Made by a program: the position numbers and the translations under genes | Source: Rhodobacterales bacterium CG2_30_65_12 | Lineage (GTDB): Bacteria; Pseudomonadota; Alphaproteobacteria; Rhodobacterales; Rhodobacteraceae | Direction of reading: 5' to 3' | Assembly: GCA_001873585.1 (NCBI GenBank) | Contig: MNZL01000022.1 | Coordinates: 1-6,143 of the forward strand | DNA: 6,143 nucleotides | Shown here: positions 1-6,113 of the stretch, piece after piece | Position numbering within the stretch: position 1 is the stretch's first letter | How the letters are laid out: every line of letters begins with the position of its first letter | The notes under the pieces: generated by a model | The model's input: only the letters and a program-made list of their open reading frames with translations | Databases searched by the model: none | What the model was told of the DNA's origin: nothing

Positions 1-626
1 CCTCGCATTCGGTGCTGGGGCTTGCCGGGCTTTCGTCGTCGCAGATCGCCCGGGCGGGTGGGCGCGAGATGCTCGCCCGCGGCCCGCGCGAAGTGCATGG
101 CCAGGAGATTGTCGGCGACGGGATGAGCGGCATTATCGCCGGGCATGATGGCTACGCGCCAAGCCACGGGCTCGGCTACATGCGGCGGATCGAGATGAGC
201 GTCGACGGCCGGGCGATCTGGAGCGAGGAAACGCTGGCCGCCATTACCGACACCGAGCAGGATACCTTCCGCGATGCCCTCGCGCGCACCGGGCTTGGCG
301 GCATCCGTTACGCACTCCGGTTTCACCTCCACCCCGACGTCGATGCTGCGATCGACCTTGGCGGCACGGCGGTTTCATTGGCGTTGAAATCAGGCGAAAT
401 CTGGGTGCTGCGCTACGAGGGGGCCGCCGATCTGGCGATTGAGGCATCGGTCTACCTCGAAAAAGGCCGCCTCAAGCCGCGTGCGACGAAACAGGTGGTT
501 CTCTCCGGCGCGGCTTTCGACTATGCGACACGCATCCGCTGGTCACTGGCCAAGGCGCAGGATACCCCCGTGGGGCTGCGCGATCTTGTGCGGGATGATC
601 CGGGCGGGCTGCCAGAAGACACCTGA
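1..626 (+). CDS. Heparinase II/III family protein, C-terminal part (5' end outside window)
   Basis: The reading frame is already open at base 3 and ends with TGA at 624-626, so this is the last ~207 residues of a longer protein; relatives are usually well over 500 residues. The GTG at base 12 is an internal Val codon, not a start. The visible part matches the C-terminal beta-sheet domain of the heparinase II/III-like family: it opens with S-H-S-V-L, like the H-S-T-L seen after the lyase core. It continues with a D-G-Y...G-Y-M-R-R-I segment, then A-L-R-F-H-L-H-P-D-V and a late Y-L-E-K-G-R-L-K-P-R segment. Family members cleave uronic-acid polysaccharides by beta-elimination, but the catalytic toroid domain is not in view, so activity and substrate cannot be judged. 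In alphaproteobacteria this type commonly sits beside purH; its role there is unknown to me. purH follows 10 bases later, suggesting co-transcription. The family call is confident; the function is not. Confidence 0.85.
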   Translation, partial: SHSVLGLAGLSSSQIARAGGREMLARGPREVHGQEIVGDGMSGIIAGHDGYAPSHGLGYMRRIEMSVDGRAIWSEETLAAITDTEQDTFRDALARTGLGGIRYALRFHLHPDVDAAIDLGGTAVSLALKSGEIWVLRYEGAADLAIEASVYLEKGRLKPRATKQVVLSGAAFDYATRIRWSLAKAQDTPVGLRDLVRDDPGGLPEDT

Positions 627-636
627 AGGACCACAC

Positions 637-2226
637 ATGACCGACCAAATCCCCGTGCGCCGCGCGCTTCTCTCCGTTTCCGACAAGACCGGGCTCATCG
701 AGCTTGGCCGTGGGCTTGCCGCGCGAGGGGTGGAAATCCTGTCCACCGGCGGCACCGCCAAAGCGCTGCGCGAGGCCGGGATCACGGTGCGCGACGTGGC
801 CGAGATCACCGGCTTTCCCGAGATGATGGACGGGCGGGTGAAAACCCTGCACCCGTCAGTGCATGGCGGGCTGCTCGCGCTGCGCGACAACGGCGAGCAC
901 ATCGCCGCGATGGAGGCGCATGGCATCGCGCCGATCGACCTTCTGGTGGTCAACCTCTATCCGTTCGAGGCGGCGCTGGCGCGTGGGGCCGACTATGATG
1001 AGATGATCGAGAATATCGATATCGGCGGCCCGGCGATGATCCGCGCGGCGGCGAAGAACCATGCTTTCGTGACCACAATCGTAGACGTCGAGGATTACGA
1101 CAAACTCCTTGGCGATATGGATCAGCATGGCGGGGCGAGCTGTCGGAAGTTTCGCAAGACGCGGGCGCAGATCGCCTTTGCCCGCACTGCCGCCTATGAC
1201 GCGGCAGTATCAAACTGGCTGGCCGACGCGCTGGAGATCGCTGCGCCGCGCCGCCGAGTGGTGGCAGGCAAGCTCGCGCAAACGCTGCGCTATGGCGAGA
1301 ACCCGCACCAGAACGCGGCGTTTTACGTCGATGGCAGCGCGCGGCCCGGCGTGGCCACGGCGGTGCAGCATCAGGGCAAGGAACTGAGCTACAACAACAT
1401 CAACGATACCGACGCTGCGTTTGAGCTGGTGGCGGAATTTTCGCCCGAAGACGGCCCGGCCGTGGCGATCATCAAGCACGCCAACCCTTCTGGCGTGGCG
1501 CGCGGGGCGACGCTGCTGGAGGCCTATCAGAACGCTTTTGATTGTGATCGCACCTCGGCCTTCGGCGGGATCGTCGCGCTCAACATGCCGCTCGACGCCA
1601 AGACGGCGCGCGCGATCACCGAGATATTCACCGAAGTGGTAATTGCGCCGGGGGCGAGTGCCGAGGCGAGAGAGATTTTCGCGGGCAAGAAAAACCTGCG
1701 CCTGCTCACCACCGAGGCCCTGCCTGATCCACGCGCGGGCGGCATGACCGTGCGTCAGGTTTCGGGTGGCCAGCTCTACCAGAACAAGGACAATGGCTTT
1801 GTTAGCCTCGACGACCTCAAGGTGGTCACGAAAAAGGCCCCGACCGAGGACCAGATGCGCGATCTGCTGTTTGCCTGGAAAGTGGCCAAGCACGTGAAAT
1901 CCAACGCCATCGTCTACGTCAAGGGTCTTGCCACGGTGGGCGTGGGGGCCGGGCAGATGAGCCGGGTGGATTCGGCCAATATCGCCGCGATCAAGGCCCG
2001 GCGCATGGCTGATGCGCTCGGGCTCGATGAGAGCCCGGCAGTGGGCTCGGCGGTGGCGTCGGATGCCTTCTTCCCGTTTCCCGACGGGCTGATGGAGGCC
2101 GCTGCGGCGGGGGCCACATGCGTGATCCAGCCCGGTGGCTCGATGCGCGATGCCGAGGTGATCGCGGCGGCCGACGAGGCCGGGCTTGCCATGGTGTTCA
2201 CCGGCATGCGCCACTTCCGGCACTGA
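637..2226 (+). CDS. purH: Bifunctional AICAR formyltransferase / IMP cyclohydrolase
   Basis: PurH catalyses the last two steps of de novo IMP synthesis in the cytoplasm. AICAR plus 10-formyl-tetrahydrofolate gives FAICAR, which then closes to IMP. The protein is 529 residues, normal for the family. The N-terminal MGS-like cyclohydrolase domain (about residues 6-150) shows S-T-G-G-T (36-40) and V-K-T-L-H-P with the conserved Lys69. The transformylase domain (about 200-529) shows L-R-Y-G-E-N-P-H-Q (217-225), the Lys280-His281 pair in K-H-A-N-P-S-G, S-N-A-I-V-Y, A-S-D-A-F-F-P-F, I-Q-P-G-G-S-M-R-D and the terminal T-G-M-R-H-F-R-H. All key motifs are intact, so it should be active. The ATG at 637 is chosen because AAGGA at 626-630 lies 6 bases upstream and the protein then begins just before the conserved A-L-L-S-V-S-D-K. 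The frame stays open upstream to about 439, but that part overlaps the heparinase-like gene and is not PurH-like. lspA follows after 4 bases. Confidence 0.98.
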   Translation: MTDQIPVRRALLSVSDKTGLIELGRGLAARGVEILSTGGTAKALREAGITVRDVAEITGFPEMMDGRVKTLHPSVHGGLLALRDNGEHIAAMEAHGIAPIDLLVVNLYPFEAALARGADYDEMIENIDIGGPAMIRAAAKNHAFVTTIVDVEDYDKLLGDMDQHGGASCRKFRKTRAQIAFARTAAYDAAVSNWLADALEIAAPRRRVVAGKLAQTLRYGENPHQNAAFYVDGSARPGVATAVQHQGKELSYNNINDTDAAFELVAEFSPEDGPAVAIIKHANPSGVARGATLLEAYQNAFDCDRTSAFGGIVALNMPLDAKTARAITEIFTEVVIAPGASAEAREIFAGKKNLRLLTTEALPDPRAGGMTVRQVSGGQLYQNKDNGFVSLDDLKVVTKKAPTEDQMRDLLFAWKVAKHVKSNAIVYVKGLATVGVGAGQMSRVDSANIAAIKARRMADALGLDESPAVGSAVASDAFFPFPDGLMEAAAAGATCVIQPGGSMRDAEVIAAADEAGLAMVFTGMRHFRH

Positions 2227-2230
2227 CCGC

Positions 2231-2701
2231 ATGCGCTGGACGGCCCTCACCGCCGGGTTCACGCTCGCGCTTGACCAGATCACCAAGTTCTGGGTCGTCC
2301 ACCTGCTCGATCTCCAGGCGCGGGGCGCGATTGATGTCGCCCCGCCGTATCTCAACCTTCGCATGGCGTGGAACCGGGGGATAAATTTCGGCCTCGGCGC
2401 CTCAGACGGCGATGCGATGCGCTGGGTGCTGATTGCCGTGGCGCTGGTGATTTCGGCGCTGGTGATCGTCTGGGTGCGGCGTGAGCGGATGGGTTTGCGC
2501 GCGCAGGTGGCAGCCGGGCTTCTGGTCGGCGGGGCGATCGGCAACGTGATCGACCGGATCGCTTATGGTGCGGTGGCGGATTTTCTCAACATGTCGTGCT
2601 GCGGCTGGCGAAATCCATGGTCGTTCAACGTTGCGGATATCGGTGTATTTGCCGGCGCGGCGGGGCTGGCGCTGTTTACCGGGAGCAAATCCCGGCATTA
2701 G
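2231..2701 (+). CDS. lspA: Lipoprotein signal peptidase (signal peptidase II)
   Basis: LspA is an inner-membrane aspartyl protease that removes the signal peptide of diacylglyceryl-modified prolipoproteins just before the lipidated Cys. The 156-residue product is slightly short but within the family range. It has about four hydrophobic segments (roughly residues 4-24, 65-82, 91-108 and 136-152). Family motifs are present: D15-Q-I-T-K, N48-R-G-I-N-F, G-G-A-I-G-N-V-I-D108-R and F-N-V-A-D136. Asp108 and Asp136 should be the catalytic pair. Between them is an unusual S-C-C-G stretch (122-125). ATG 2231 is chosen because it falls 4 bases after the purH stop and begins right before the first membrane segment. 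A TTG at 2186 would add 15 residues inside purH and is less likely. No good Shine-Dalgarno sequence precedes the ATG, so translation probably depends on ribosomes finishing purH. The next gene encodes a lipoprotein that would be an LspA substrate. Confidence 0.96.
   Translation: MRWTALTAGFTLALDQITKFWVVHLLDLQARGAIDVAPPYLNLRMAWNRGINFGLGASDGDAMRWVLIAVALVISALVIVWVRRERMGLRAQVAAGLLVGGAIGNVIDRIAYGAVADFLNMSCCGWRNPWSFNVADIGVFAGAAGLALFTGSKSRH
2679..2695 (+). other. Small inverted repeat at the 3' end of lspA
   Basis: CCGGGA (2679-2684) and TCCCGG (2690-2695) are perfect 6-base complements separated by a 5-base loop, GCAAA, just before the lspA stop codon. In RNA this could form a short GC-rich hairpin. 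No run of T follows, so it is not a standard intrinsic terminator. It might slow 3' decay or partly reduce read-through into the lipoprotein gene, or be chance in GC-rich coding sequence. Confidence 0.3.
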
Positions 2702-2752
2702 CCCCGTGACGCGCCGAATCTTATGCGGTAAAGAGGGGGCGAAGCTCGGGTG

Positions 2753-2758
2753 AAGGAG
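2753..2758 (+). promoter_or_regulatory. Ribosome binding site that fixes the start of the DUF3035 gene
   Basis: AAGGAG lies 6 bases before ATG 2765. An in-frame GTG at 2750 overlaps this site, so using it would place the Shine-Dalgarno sequence inside the coding region. The ATG is therefore the better start. Confidence 0.75.
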
Positions 2759-2764
2759 AGGCTC

Positions 2765-3295
2765 ATGCGGGGCAGGTTAGGCAAGACGTTTATGGCTTTC
2801 GTGGGCCTCGTGCTGCTGTCGGCCTGCGACAGCGAGCCGAAGCTGATGAACATCCGCACCGATGCGCCAGACGAGTTTTCCGTTCTGCCAACCAGGCCGC
2901 TGGAAGCGCCGGAGGATTACACCGCCCTGCCCGAGCCGGATCGCGGCGGGATCAACTTGGCCGATCCCCAGCCCAAGGCCGATGCCGTGGCGGCGCTCGG
3001 CGGCAATCCCGACCGGGTGGCCCGTGGCCAGATCTTCGCCGGAGAGCAGACGCTGCTTTCCTACACCAGCCGCTATGGCGTGCCCGGCGATATCCGCGAT
3101 ACACTCGCCGCGGAAGACCTTGAATGGCGCAAGCAAAACAACGGCAAGCTGCTGGAGCGGCTGTTCAATGTGAACGTCTATTTCGAGAGCTATGCGGCGA
3201 TGGCGCTTGATCAGCACCTTGAGCTGGAACGGCTGCGCGACAAGGGGGTCTGGACGCCTTCGGCGCCGCCAGATCCCGAAATCAAGGTCGAATAA
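2765..3295 (+). CDS. DUF3035 family lipoprotein, candidate BAM-complex accessory (BamF-like)
   Basis: The product is a 176-residue predicted lipoprotein. It has a basic N-terminus, a hydrophobic stretch (about residues 9-18) and the lipobox L18-S-A-C21, so Cys21 should be lipidated and become the mature N-terminus after LspA cleavage. The segment after it, A-P-D-E-F (34-38) followed by R44-P-L-E-A-P-E-D-Y-T-A-L-P (44-56), is the hallmark of DUF3035, a family known mainly from alphaproteobacteria. As I recall, this family has been linked to BamF, a lipoprotein of the alphaproteobacterial outer-membrane protein assembly complex. The 'PL..P....LP' pattern resembles the N-terminal segment of BamC. 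The C-terminal half is charged and probably helical (W-R-K-Q-N, L-L-E-R-L-F, L-E-L-E-R-L), ending in a Pro-rich tail. The residue after Cys21 is Asp, which in E. coli would retain a lipoprotein in the inner membrane; whether that rule applies here is uncertain. The family call is good; the BAM role is inference. Confidence 0.85.
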   Translation: MRGRLGKTFMAFVGLVLLSACDSEPKLMNIRTDAPDEFSVLPTRPLEAPEDYTALPEPDRGGINLADPQPKADAVAALGGNPDRVARGQIFAGEQTLLSYTSRYGVPGDIRDTLAAEDLEWRKQNNGKLLERLFNVNVYFESYAAMALDQHLELERLRDKGVWTPSAPPDPEIKVE

Positions 3296-3308
3296 CCGCA
3301 TCTTCACG

Positions 3309-3336
3309 TTCACAAGCGCTTGCGTCGGGCTTGTAT
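3309..3336 (+). promoter_or_regulatory. Possible promoter with overlapping inverted repeat ahead of the M16 pair
   Basis: The 88-base gap 3296-3383 is the longest between + strand genes. TTCACA (3309-3314) and TTGTAT (3331-3336), spaced 16 bases, are weak matches to -35 and -10 boxes. The spacer contains the 10-base palindrome CAAGCGCTTG (3313-3322). In addition, ACAAGC (3312-3317) is repeated inverted as GCTTGT (3329-3334), so a dimeric regulator could bind here. No T-rich terminator for the preceding gene is seen, so read-through is also possible. The evidence is short motifs only. Confidence 0.25.
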
Positions 3337-3372
3337 CCGCTGGCGGCATGGCCAAGCTGTAACCGGCAGCAA

Positions 3373-3379
3373 GAGGAGG
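3373..3379 (+). promoter_or_regulatory. Strong Shine-Dalgarno of the first M16 gene
   Basis: GAGGAGG lies 4 bases before ATG 3384 and is the closest match to the consensus in the window. It fixes the start and suggests that the M16 pair is translated efficiently and independently of the upstream genes. Confidence 0.7.
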
Positions 3380-3383
3380 TTTC

Positions 3384-4727
3384 ATGCGGTTAGCCCGGTT
3401 CGCGGTATTCGCAGTGCTCGCGCTTTCGGCCCGTCCGCTCATGGCGGCGGGCGAGGTGACGGATTTCACCCTTGATAACGGCATGCAGGTGGTGGTGATC
3501 GAGGATCACCGTGCGCCGGTGGTTGTGCATATGGTTTGGTATCGCACCGGCGCCGCCGACGAGCCGCCGGGCAAATCGGGCATCGCCCATTTTCTCGAAC
3601 ACCTGATGTTCAAGGGCACTGACGAGCGGGCGGCGGGCGAGCTATCTAAGGTGGTCGAGGCCAATGGCGGCTCCGACAATGCCTTCACCTCCTACGATTA
3701 CACCGCCTATTTCCAGCGCGTTGCCGCCGACCGGCTGGCGCTGATGATGGAAATGGAGGCCGACCGGATGCGCGATCTGGCCCTCGCGCCCGATGATGTG
3801 GCCACCGAGCGCAGCGTGATTCTCGAAGAGCGCGCCACTCGAACCGACAGCGAGCCCGGCGCGCTGTTTCGTGAAGAGCTCGACGCAGCGCTCTACCGCA
3901 ACCATCCTTACGGCGTGCCGGTGATCGGCTGGAAGGGCGAGATGGAAGGGCTGACGCGCGACGATGCGCTTGCCTTCTACCGGCAATTCTACGCGCCCAA
4001 CAACGCGATCCTGATCGTCGCGGGCGACGTGCTGCCCGACGAGGTGCGCGCGCTGGCCGAGGCGCAATATGGGCGGCTGGTACCGAGCGAGGGGATCGGC
4101 CCCCGCGCCCGGCCGCAAGAACCGCCTTCGCGCGCGGCCCGCCGAATCGTGCTCGAAGATGCGCGCGTTGCCCAGCCCTCGCTGATGCGCAGCTACCTGG
4201 CCCCGGCCCGCGAGCCGGGCGATCAGGGCACGGCGGCGGCGCTGGCTTACCTCGCCCGTCTGCTCGGCGGCGACGCGGCAACCTCGGTTCTGGGCCGGGC
4301 GCTGCAGTTCGACAGCCAATTGGCGGTGCATACCAGTGCAGGCTATTCGGCAACCTCGCTCGACGACACAACGTTTTCCGTGGTGGTCGTTCCCGCCGAG
4401 GGCGTGAGCCTCGCCGAGGCCGAGGCCGCGCTTGACGCCCAGCTTGCCACCTTCCTCAAAACCGGGCCAGACCCGGTGGCGTTCGAGCGGCTCAGGATGC
4501 AGATCCGCGCCGCCGAGATCTACGCCCTTGATGACGTGGGCGAGATTGCCGACCGCTACGGGCGCGCGCTCACCACCGGGCTCAGCATTGGCGACGTGCA
4601 AGCCTGGCCCGAGGCTCTGCAGGCGGTCACGATCGACGATGTGCTGACGGCGGCGCGCGCGGTGCTCGACAAGCGCGCCTCCGTCACCGGCTGGCTGTTG
4701 CCCGAAGGCGGGGAGGGCGTGCTGTGA
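3384..4727 (+). CDS. M16 family zinc peptidase, catalytic (zinc-binding) subunit, secreted
   Basis: The protein is 447 residues with a Sec signal peptide (basic start, hydrophobic core, A-rich end; cleavage likely after Ala21 or Ala22), so it acts in the periplasm. It is a two-domain M16 protein, the size of one mitochondrial processing peptidase subunit or half a pitrilysin. The inverted zinc motif is intact: H69-F-L-E-H73, with Glu72 as the catalytic base. Glu149 in V-I-L-E-E is the third zinc ligand, 76 residues past His73 as in the family. Other conserved parts are F-K-G-T just after the zinc motif, N99-A-F-T-S, N173-H-P-Y-G and F202-Y-A-P-N-N. The C-terminal domain lacks the Arg...Tyr pair that holds substrate in self-sufficient M16 enzymes; the aligned positions appear to be Gln308 and Val315. 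That pair is present in the next gene, which overlaps this one by 4 bases. The two are therefore probably a heterodimer that degrades or processes peptides. The natural substrate is unknown. Confidence 0.95.
   Translation: MRLARFAVFAVLALSARPLMAAGEVTDFTLDNGMQVVVIEDHRAPVVVHMVWYRTGAADEPPGKSGIAHFLEHLMFKGTDERAAGELSKVVEANGGSDNAFTSYDYTAYFQRVAADRLALMMEMEADRMRDLALAPDDVATERSVILEERATRTDSEPGALFREELDAALYRNHPYGVPVIGWKGEMEGLTRDDALAFYRQFYAPNNAILIVAGDVLPDEVRALAEAQYGRLVPSEGIGPRARPQEPPSRAARRIVLEDARVAQPSLMRSYLAPAREPGDQGTAAALAYLARLLGGDAATSVLGRALQFDSQLAVHTSAGYSATSLDDTTFSVVVVPAEGVSLAEAEAALDAQLATFLKTGPDPVAFERLRMQIRAAEIYALDDVGEIADRYGRALTTGLSIGDVQAWPEALQAVTIDDVLTAARAVLDKRASVTGWLLPEGGEGVL
4711..4727 (+). promoter_or_regulatory. 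RBS and 4-base GTGA overlap coupling the two M16 genes
   Basis: GGGAGGG (4711-4717) sits 6 bases before the GTG start at 4724. The sequence GTGA (4724-4727) contains both that start and the TGA stop of the preceding gene. This arrangement favours coupled translation and roughly equal amounts of the two proteins, as expected for subunits of one complex. Confidence 0.7.
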
Positions 4728-6037
4728 TCCGGTTTGCATCAGCGCTGGCGTTTCTTGTGCTCGTGGCCCTGCCAGCCCGCGCCGAGGTCGATATCCAGGA
4801 GGTCACTTCGCCCGGCGGGCTCACGGCCTGGCTGGTGGAGGAGCATTCGATACCCTTCGTCGCGCTGGAGCTCCGGTTTCGCGGCGGCGCTTCGCTCGAT
4901 GCGCCCGGAAAGCGCGGCGCGATCAACCTGATGACCGGGCTGATCGAGGAAGGTGCGGGCGAGCTTGATGCGCAGGGATTTGCCGAGGCGCGTGACGATC
5001 TCGCGGCGAGTTACCGGTTTGACGTGGGCGATGATGTGCTTTCGGTTTCGGCCAGGTTTCTCACCGAAAACCGCGATGCTGCCGTGGCGTTGCTGCAATC
5101 CGCGCTCACCGATCCGCGCTTTGATGCGCAAGCCATCGAGCGGGTGCGTGGGCAGGTGCTGGCGCATCTCAAATCGCGCGAAACTGATCCCGGCGCGCTC
5201 GCCTCGGCCGCTTTTGATCGGCTCGCGTATGGCGATCACCCTTACGGCAGCTATTACGGCGGCACGCCCGAAAGCGTGGCGGCGCTGACCCGTAATGACA
5301 TTCTCGACGCCTTCGCCCGCACGGTGGCGCGCGACCGTGTGGTGATCGCGGCGGTGGGCGATATCACCGAAAGCGAGCTTGGCGCGCTGGTTGATACCCT
5401 GCTCGGGGGTCTGCCCGAAACCGGCGCTCCGTTGCCCGCCGAGCTGGCCTTCGGCGCGACAGGCGGGATCACCGTGGTGCCCTTCGAGACGCCGCAATCG
5501 GTGGCGCAGTTCGGCCAACCGGGCATTTCGGTGGAAGACCCCGACTTCTTCGCCGCCTTCATCCTCAATACCGTTCTTGGCGGCGTTGGCTTCAACAACC
5601 GGCTGATGGAGGAGGTGCGCGAAAAGCGTGGCCTTACCTATGGCATTGGCACCTACCTGGTGGATTCGGACTATTCCGAAAGCCTGGTTGGCAGTGTGTC
5701 GACGGTGAATCCGAGGATGGGAGAAACCATCGACGTGGTGCGCGGCGCGTGGGCGCTTATGGCGCGCGAGGGGCTCACCGCCGAAGAGTTGGCCGGGGCC
5801 AAGACCTATCTCACCGGCGCGTATCCCTTGCGGTTTGACGGCAACGCACCGATCGCGCGGATCCTCGTCGGCATGCAGCTCTCGGGCTATCCGGTGGACT
5901 ATGTGAAAACCCGCAACGCGCGGATCGAGGCAGTAACGCTGCAAGAAGCCAACCGGGTTGCCGCCGAACTGTTTCGCCCCGAGGCGCTGCGTTTCGTGGT
6001 GGTCGGTCAGCCGGAGGGCGTTCAGAGCACAAACTAG
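4724..6037 (+). CDS. M16 family protein, non-zinc partner subunit, secreted
   Basis: The protein is 437 residues with a clear signal peptide (hydrophobic core, A-R-A end; cleavage likely after Ala20), hence periplasmic. It has the same two-domain M16 fold as its upstream neighbour. The zinc motif is lost: where H-x-x-E-H is expected the sequence reads N68-L-M-T71-G72, and no Glu is seen in the stretch aligned with the third ligand (V-L-A-H-L). It should not bind catalytic zinc. It does keep the substrate-binding segment V-R299-E-K-R-G-L-T-Y306, with Arg and Tyr 7 apart as in insulin-degrading enzyme, preceded by a Gly/Asn-rich G-G-V-G-F-N-N-R-L-M. It also keeps H-P-Y-G near the middle of the first domain. 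It probably completes the active site of the upstream subunit, as in mitochondrial processing peptidase and the heterodimeric M16 enzymes described in Sphingomonas. The GTG start is supported by GGGAGGG 6 bases upstream and by a signal peptide starting directly at it. Confidence 0.94.
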   Translation: MIRFASALAFLVLVALPARAEVDIQEVTSPGGLTAWLVEEHSIPFVALELRFRGGASLDAPGKRGAINLMTGLIEEGAGELDAQGFAEARDDLAASYRFDVGDDVLSVSARFLTENRDAAVALLQSALTDPRFDAQAIERVRGQVLAHLKSRETDPGALASAAFDRLAYGDHPYGSYYGGTPESVAALTRNDILDAFARTVARDRVVIAAVGDITESELGALVDTLLGGLPETGAPLPAELAFGATGGITVVPFETPQSVAQFGQPGISVEDPDFFAAFILNTVLGGVGFNNRLMEEVREKRGLTYGIGTYLVDSDYSESLVGSVSTVNPRMGETIDVVRGAWALMAREGLTAEELAGAKTYLTGAYPLRFDGNAPIARILVGMQLSGYPVDYVKTRNARIEAVTLQEANRVAAELFRPEALRFVVVGQPEGVQSTN

Positions 6038-6067
6038 CGTTCCCAACCTGTCAGATGGTTCCCGCGC

Positions 6068-6091
6068 ATCGCCGTGCCGCGGTGCGGCGAT
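6068..6091. terminator. Inverted repeat after the M16 pair, possible weak terminator
   Basis: ATCGCCG (6068-6074) and CGGCGAT (6085-6091) are perfect 7-base complements around a 10-base GC-rich centre whose outer bases could add wobble pairs. It lies 30 bases after the stop of the last M16 gene. No T-run follows on either strand, so it is not a textbook intrinsic terminator. Its position, between the operon end and a possible converging gene, fits a transcription end or an mRNA-stabilising hairpin. Confidence 0.35.
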
Positions 6092-6113
6092 CCGACCTCT
6101 GTGCAGTAGCGCT

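Noticed and set aside
439..636. 66-codon upstream extension of the purH frame
   Set aside because: It overlaps the heparinase-like gene, is Arg-rich and unlike any PurH N-terminus; ATG 637 has a good ribosome binding site.
1129..1160. Odd-looking S-C-R-K-F-R-K stretch in PurH, suspected local frameshift
   Set aside because: The frame continues unbroken into conserved sequence (A-F-A-R-T-A-A-Y-D) without length change. This linker between the two domains is variable in the family, so ordinary divergence explains it.
1210..2544. Minus-strand open frame of about 444 codons opposite purH and lspA
   Set aside because: Same reasoning: low-complexity Arg/His-rich translation, spans two well-supported genes on the other strand, and has no family resemblance.
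2750..2764. GTG at 2750 as start of the DUF3035 lipoprotein
   Set aside because: It overlaps the AAGGAG ribosome binding site of ATG 2765 and would add five residues before an already normal lipoprotein signal.
3642..4739. Minus-strand open frame of about 365 codons opposite the first M16 gene
   Set aside because: Antisense mirror of the M16 coding sequence, without motifs or a convincing start.
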